A DNA stretch of 64,000 nucleotides. Source: Pseudanabaena biceps. Its GTDB lineage: Bacteria; Cyanobacteriota; Cyanobacteriia; Pseudanabaenales; Pseudanabaenaceae. Shown in pieces: positions 62,396 to 64,000 of this stretch. Location: NCBI GenBank assembly GCA_013361095.1, contig JAATWA010000001.1, positions 3,689,001-3,753,000 on the forward strand, given 5' to 3'. How positions within the stretch are numbered: the first letter of the stretch is position 1; each line of letters opens with the position of its first letter. Made by a program: the position numbers and the translations under genes. The notes beneath the pieces were generated by a model that worked only from the letters and a program-made list of their open reading frames with translations, searched no databases and was not told where the DNA came from.

Positions 62396-63423
62396 CAGAT
62401 ATTTTAGTGATCGGTGGCGGCATTATTGGACTATCTACGGCGATCGCACTTTCTCAAAGAGGTGCAAAGGTGACGATTGTAGAGCGAGATATTTGTGGTA
62501 AGGGCGCAACATGGGCTGCCGCAGGGATGCTCGCCCCTGAAGCCGAATGCCTCGAAGGTTCTCTATTAGAATTTGGTCTGCGTAGCCGCGAGATGTATCC
62601 TCAGTGGATTTCGAGTTTGATGCGCCTCTCTGGGCTAGATTGCGGCTATTGGTGCTGTGGAATAATCGCCCCCATTTTCTCAGAACGCGATCGCCTAGTT
62701 CTATCCCAACATCCCAAATACATTGATAAATCTCAGTCTCACCAGCGTCAATCGGGATTAGGAGACTCTATCTTAGGTTCGCTCTGGCTGCCTGAAGATG
62801 GTCAAGTCAGTAACCGTAAGCTTGCCCAAGCGCTAATTACGGCGGCGAGAGCGCTGTCGATCAAGATTTTGGAAGGTGTGACTGTCTATGAAATTGCCCG
62901 CGATCGCGATCGGGTCACCCATCTTGAAACCAGTGCGGGTAAGTTACAGAGCGATCGCTATGTGCTGGCGACAGGCGCATGGACTCGCTCATTGTTAGCC
63001 CTACCGATTAAGCCGATTAAAGGACAAATGTTATCTGTCTTTGATGGCGATCGCAAATTACAGAAAGTGATTTATGCTCCCAATTGCTACATCGTCCCGC
63101 GTCAAGATGGCACAATCGTGATTGGGGCAACCGTTGAGGATAAAGGCTTTGCTCAGGGAAATACGGGTGCTGGTATCGCGCAATTATTAAACAACGCGAT
63201 CGCAGTTTATCCTGCGATCGCGGATATGCCGATTACGGAGACATGGTGGGGTTTCCGTCCCCATGCGCCTAATGAGATTCCGATTTTAGGGGTAAGCGAT
63301 TATGAAAATCTAATTTTAGCAACGGGGCATTATCGTAATGGAATTTTGTTTGCGCCAATCACTGCCAAGTGCGTCACCGATTTGATCGTAGATGGAATAG
63401 TAGATCCTATGCTTAGTTTTTAA
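62392..63423 (+). CDS. thiO: Glycine oxidase ThiO
   Basis: 343 residues. N-terminal FAD-binding fold ILVIGGGIIGLSTAIALSQRG, then ATWAAAGMLAPEAE (ThiO-specific), PIKGQMLSVF and the C-terminal GFRPHAPNEIPILG with GHYRNGILFAPITA. ThiO oxidises glycine to iminoglycine for the thiazole ring of thiamine. Many cyanobacteria carry a ThiO-ThiG fusion of about 650 residues; here the frame stops after ThiO. Translationally coupled (ATGA) to the methyltransferase gene. A hairpin terminator follows at once. Confidence 0.9.
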   Translation: MTDILVIGGGIIGLSTAIALSQRGAKVTIVERDICGKGATWAAAGMLAPEAECLEGSLLEFGLRSREMYPQWISSLMRLSGLDCGYWCCGIIAPIFSERDRLVLSQHPKYIDKSQSHQRQSGLGDSILGSLWLPEDGQVSNRKLAQALITAARALSIKILEGVTVYEIARDRDRVTHLETSAGKLQSDRYVLATGAWTRSLLALPIKPIKGQMLSVFDGDRKLQKVIYAPNCYIVPRQDGTIVIGATVEDKGFAQGNTGAGIAQLLNNAIAVYPAIADMPITETWWGFRPHAPNEIPILGVSDYENLILATGHYRNGILFAPITAKCVTDLIVDGIVDPMLSF

Positions 63424-63467
63424 AAGCGTAAAAAGCTGAGGCGATCGCTATAGCTTTTTACGCTTTT
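63422..63467 (+). terminator. Terminator after thiO
   Basis: AAAAGCGTAAAAAGCT (63422-63437) pairs exactly with 63452-63467; the loop contains GCGATCGC (HIP1). The thiO stop codon overlaps the first base of the left arm. Confidence 0.85.
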
Positions 63468-63613
63468 AGGACTTACGCAAAATTTAAATTGCCCTCATCC
63501 CCCAACCCCTTCTCCCAGAACGGGAGAAGGGGAGTAAAAAAATCTTGTTCCCCTCTCCCTTTTTGGGAGAGGGGCTAGGGGTGAGGGTCTTGGCAACCTC
63601 TGCGTAAGTCCTA
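63467..63613. mobile_element. MITE-like element, 147 bp
   Basis: Terminal inverted repeats TAGGACTTACGCA (63467-63479) and TGCGTAAGTCCTA (63601-63613), 13 bp exact. Inside are pyrimidine-rich and purine-rich arms (CCCCTTCTCCCAG...CGGGAGAAGGGG; CCCCTCTCCC...GGGAGAGGGGC). Elements with these ends and this filling are common in filamentous cyanobacteria. No transposase. It occupies the middle of the 63424-63779 gap. Confidence 0.8.
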
Positions 63614-63779
63614 GTTTTATAGCGATCGCTTAGCTACTTTAGACACAGAAATCTTTATAAAGCTTAAAAGCAGATAAGATAAAGTTGTGTGAAAATAGCA
63701 AAGTTAATCTGAATTGATAGTGCGGTTAGCTTTTGACTTTTATATCGCAATCGAAACATTAGGTTCCTTGAGGTTTCAT

Positions 63780-64000
63780 ATGACTCGCCCAACTTACCGA
63801 TCACTGTTTACTTACTCCCTAATTAGCTTTTGCGGCTTATTTGCGGTTAATAGCCAAAGTGCCTTTGCCCAAATCATTCCCGATCAAACCACCGCAACCG
63901 AAGTTAAAGGTAACGTGATTGCACCTGTGGGCGCAGGGACAGTTAATGGCGGCAACCTATTTAATAGTTTTGAGAAATTTAATGTACCGCAGTCGGGCGT
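63780..64000 (+). CDS. FhaB-like haemagglutinin, N-terminal part (cut by window edge)
   Basis: 73 codons are visible, from ATG 63780 with TTGAGG upstream. The signal peptide ends SAFAQ; then IIPDQTTATEVKGNVIAP, VNGGNLFNSFEKFNV, the start of a TPS secretion domain as in the protein at 23052 (there IIPDNSLPINSQV and GVNLYHSFQDFSVP). A second exoprotein that could use the FhaC-like transporter at 28620. The rest lies beyond the window. Confidence 0.85.
   Translation, partial: MTRPTYRSLFTYSLISFCGLFAVNSQSAFAQIIPDQTTATEVKGNVIAPVGAGTVNGGNLFNSFEKFNVPQSG

Overview
This window is cyanobacterial chromosome. The HIP1 octamer GCGATCGC is scattered through most genes. There are cyanobacteria-typical genes: a CpcT/CpeT-type phycobilin lyase, Ycf46 and Ycf35, a CYP38-like lumenal cyclophilin, CHASE2 and CHAT proteins, DUF928 and DUF2949. 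Gene content and the abundant intergenic hairpins would fit a Pseudanabaena-like organism, but the taxon cannot be proved from the sequence alone.

Layout. 0-8 kb: a cut-off PAS/GAF sensor, CYP38-like protein, PhoH-like ATPase, MoaD-like carrier, a hybrid histidine kinase and a DsbA-like lipoprotein. 8.3-10.6 kb: a ParB-like protein and a ParA ATPase carrying an N-terminal PD-(D/E)XK nuclease-like domain. 10.6-18 kb: metabolism (NrtA-like binding protein, FAD oxidoreductase, aspartase, MAPEG protein, GlmU). 18-33 kb: a two-partner-secretion locus. A leftward FhaB-like exoprotein, CHAT protease-like protein, DUF928 protein and response-regulator kinase face a rightward c-di-GMP enzyme (broken by one stop codon), FhaC/ShlB transporter and CHASE2 kinase. 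A second FhaB-like gene starts at 63.8 kb. 33-54 kb: housekeeping (M48 protease, Ycf46-Ycf35, GT4, tRNA-Lys, MiaB, CpcT, GltD, SOUL protein, PolA, P450, QueE-QueC). 54.3-59.6 kb: an accessory island with two toxin-antitoxin pairs flanking a four-gene operon (unknown protein, QueC-like enzyme, XRE/ImmA-IrrE regulator, PIN-like protein). 59.6-64 kb: UvrB, a methyltransferase, ThiO and the second FhaB-like gene.

Two things stand out. First, the 55.0-59.0 kb operon looks like an uncharacterised conflict/defence system. Its QueC-like enzyme lies just downstream of the cell's own queE-queC, which make the 7-deazaguanine precursor. It is accompanied by a regulator/PIN module, and its promoter is overlapped by an inverted repeat. 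Second, almost every intergenic gap holds a near-perfect 40-60 bp palindrome. Copies of one family differ in sequence, but the differences occur in both arms together, so pairing is kept. Several palindromes sit in MITE-like frames with recognisable ends. One is translated or lies right at the start of the FhaC-like gene, and others overlap stop codons. They probably act as bidirectional terminators and as mobile or self-correcting repeats.
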